The notes under the pieces were generated by a model. The model was not told where the DNA came from. It saw only the letters and a program-made list of their open reading frames with translations, and searched no databases. A stretch of 13,108 bases of DNA from Pavlovales sp. CCMP2436 (taxonomy: Eukaryota > Haptophyta > Pavlovophyceae > Pavlovales): positions 74,580 through 87,687 of the forward strand of contig MU631488.1 in NCBI GenBank assembly GCA_026770615.1, read 5' to 3'. Position numbers and translations under genes: made by a program. Positions 12,217 to 13,108 of the stretch are shown here, piece after piece; the first letter of the stretch is position 1; each line of letters starts with the position of its first letter.

Positions 12217-12955
12217 AATGATTTCACCTTTGCACGTGAATCCGCCGTTCCAGCAGGTCTTCAGCTGCGGCTGTGCTGCTTGATCACCACTGAAAAAAAT
12301 GACATCGCTGAGTTGCCGGACGCGCCGATGCCCTCGTCACATTGTCGCCGCCGCCGCCGCCTTCCATCTGCCGCTGTCGTCCTCGACTCCTCGTCCCTGC
12401 CGCCCATGTTCGACTTCCACCACAGCTTGCCGTCTCCTTCTCTCGAGCTACTGCGGCTGCGCCGCTGCCATCGTCCCTATCACCACCACACCCACACCAG
12501 CACTCTCACCTCTCCCAGGGCTCTCTCTTCTCCCCCCACCGTTTTCGTTTCGTCAGTCTTTATTTCTTGCTTATTATCATTGGGTCAGACTGTCACATGT
12601 TGCTTCAAGTTGTGTCTTTCTTTCATCAATGGAGATCATGCATTTATTCCGTTGCGCGACTCTGTGATAAGCTCAGGTAAGGATTTTACGTTAGCTCCCG
12701 GCCGGGCTGTCCACCCGTTACCATTTGCGCTCTTTAGCGAGAGGCCGTTCAGTGGCTCAGCGCGGTTGATCGCGATGAAGTTATGTACTTGGCCCTGCTA
12801 GAAATGCGGATATATATTATTAGCGGCTCAGCAGCATGGTTCTGGTTCAGCAATAGAGGGTGCTCACTCACGGACTTGGTCGACGTCAAACATCAGTCAT
12901 GGCAGCAGGGGTGGCGCTAAAGATGAAGTTGGTGACAAAGTTGCATTTAGAATAT
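12217..12955. other. Pyrimidine-rich spacer, no convincing gene
   Basis: 12330-12560 is strongly C/T-biased on the plus strand, with CCG, CCA and CTC runs. It opens three overlapping frames that read as Ser/Pro/Arg/His without motif or stable codon pattern. The rest is mixed composition with AT-rich patches. It could be upstream sequence of a gene beyond the window. Confidence 0.45.
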
Positions 12956-12982
12956 GGCCGCGGTGGCCGCGGCGGCCGCGGC
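12956..12982 (+). repeat. Three 9 bp units GGCCGCGG(T/C)
   Basis: Units at 12956-12964, 12965-12973 and 12974-12982 are identical apart from the last base. The stretch is entirely G/C apart from one T and is internally palindromic (GCGGCCGC). Confidence 0.85.
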
Positions 12983-13026
12983 GGGCAGGGCACACGCACT
13001 TAAATGGACGTGAGCGTTGTGTGTGT

Positions 13027-13045
13027 GGGGGGGGGAGGGGGGGGG
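13027..13045 (+). repeat. G9-A-G9 run after a GT repeat
   Basis: Two runs of nine G separated by one A follow a short GT repeat; this can fold as a G-quadruplex. A CCA/ACC-rich simple sequence follows at 13069-13101. Confidence 0.85.
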
Positions 13046-13108
13046 AACCTGTGGCAATTGCTACGAGTTCACCACCAACCTCACCTCTACCACCACCATC
13101 CCTGCTGC

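Noticed and set aside
12280..12801. Plus-strand open frames of 112-173 codons
   Set aside because: They are products of a C/T-rich tract open in all three frames at once, with no motif or consistent codon use.

Overview
The window looks like nuclear DNA from a photosynthetic eukaryote whose plastid belongs to the red lineage, most likely a haptophyte or a related chlorophyll a/c alga. The evidence is a fucoxanthin-chlorophyll-type light-harvesting protein with a signal-plus-transit presequence, a diaminopimelate epimerase interrupted by two GT-AG introns, GC-rich exons set in AT-rich spacers, and many dispersed or foldback repeats. The taxonomic call is inference; no rRNA or organelle marker is present.

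Layout. 1-556 (-): 3' end of an unrecognised gene whose reading frame is broken by one frame change and one TGA. 566-744: array of nine copies of a 13-14 bp palindrome related to TTTCGCAGCGAAA. 745-3000: mostly non-coding, with pieces of dispersed repeats and a 258 bp foldback element (2474-2731). 3001-3435 (-) and 3543-4749 (+): a tight divergent pair, a 144-residue unknown protein and three-exon dapF. 4750-5178: spacer with a dispersed repeat. 5179-8015 (-): a large multi-exon gene for a Cys- and Pro/Ala-rich protein of unknown function, open over about 900 codons except for three in-frame TAG codons. 8016-9755: repeat-rich spacer holding a 91-codon orphan coding fragment (8200-8475, -) and a 170 bp terminal-inverted-repeat element. 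9756-10690 (-): two-exon light-harvesting gene. 10981-11502 (+): divergent gene for a small membrane protein with a plastid-type presequence. 11503-13108: a 430 bp terminal-inverted-repeat element with a near-perfect hairpin inside it, then pyrimidine-rich and simple-sequence DNA with no convincing gene.

Functionally, the two well-identified genes are both plastid genes by role: dapF performs the LL- to meso-diaminopimelate step of lysine synthesis, and the Lhc protein binds pigments in the thylakoid. The neighbouring small membrane protein may also be plastid-targeted. There is no operon logic; each gene carries its own spacer, and two pairs (144-residue protein/dapF; Lhc/membrane protein) are divergent and may share promoters. 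The remainder is dominated by mobile-element debris. The most unusual items are the TTTCGC-N-GCGAAA array, the TAG-only interruptions of the large minus-strand gene, and the nested inverted-repeat elements.
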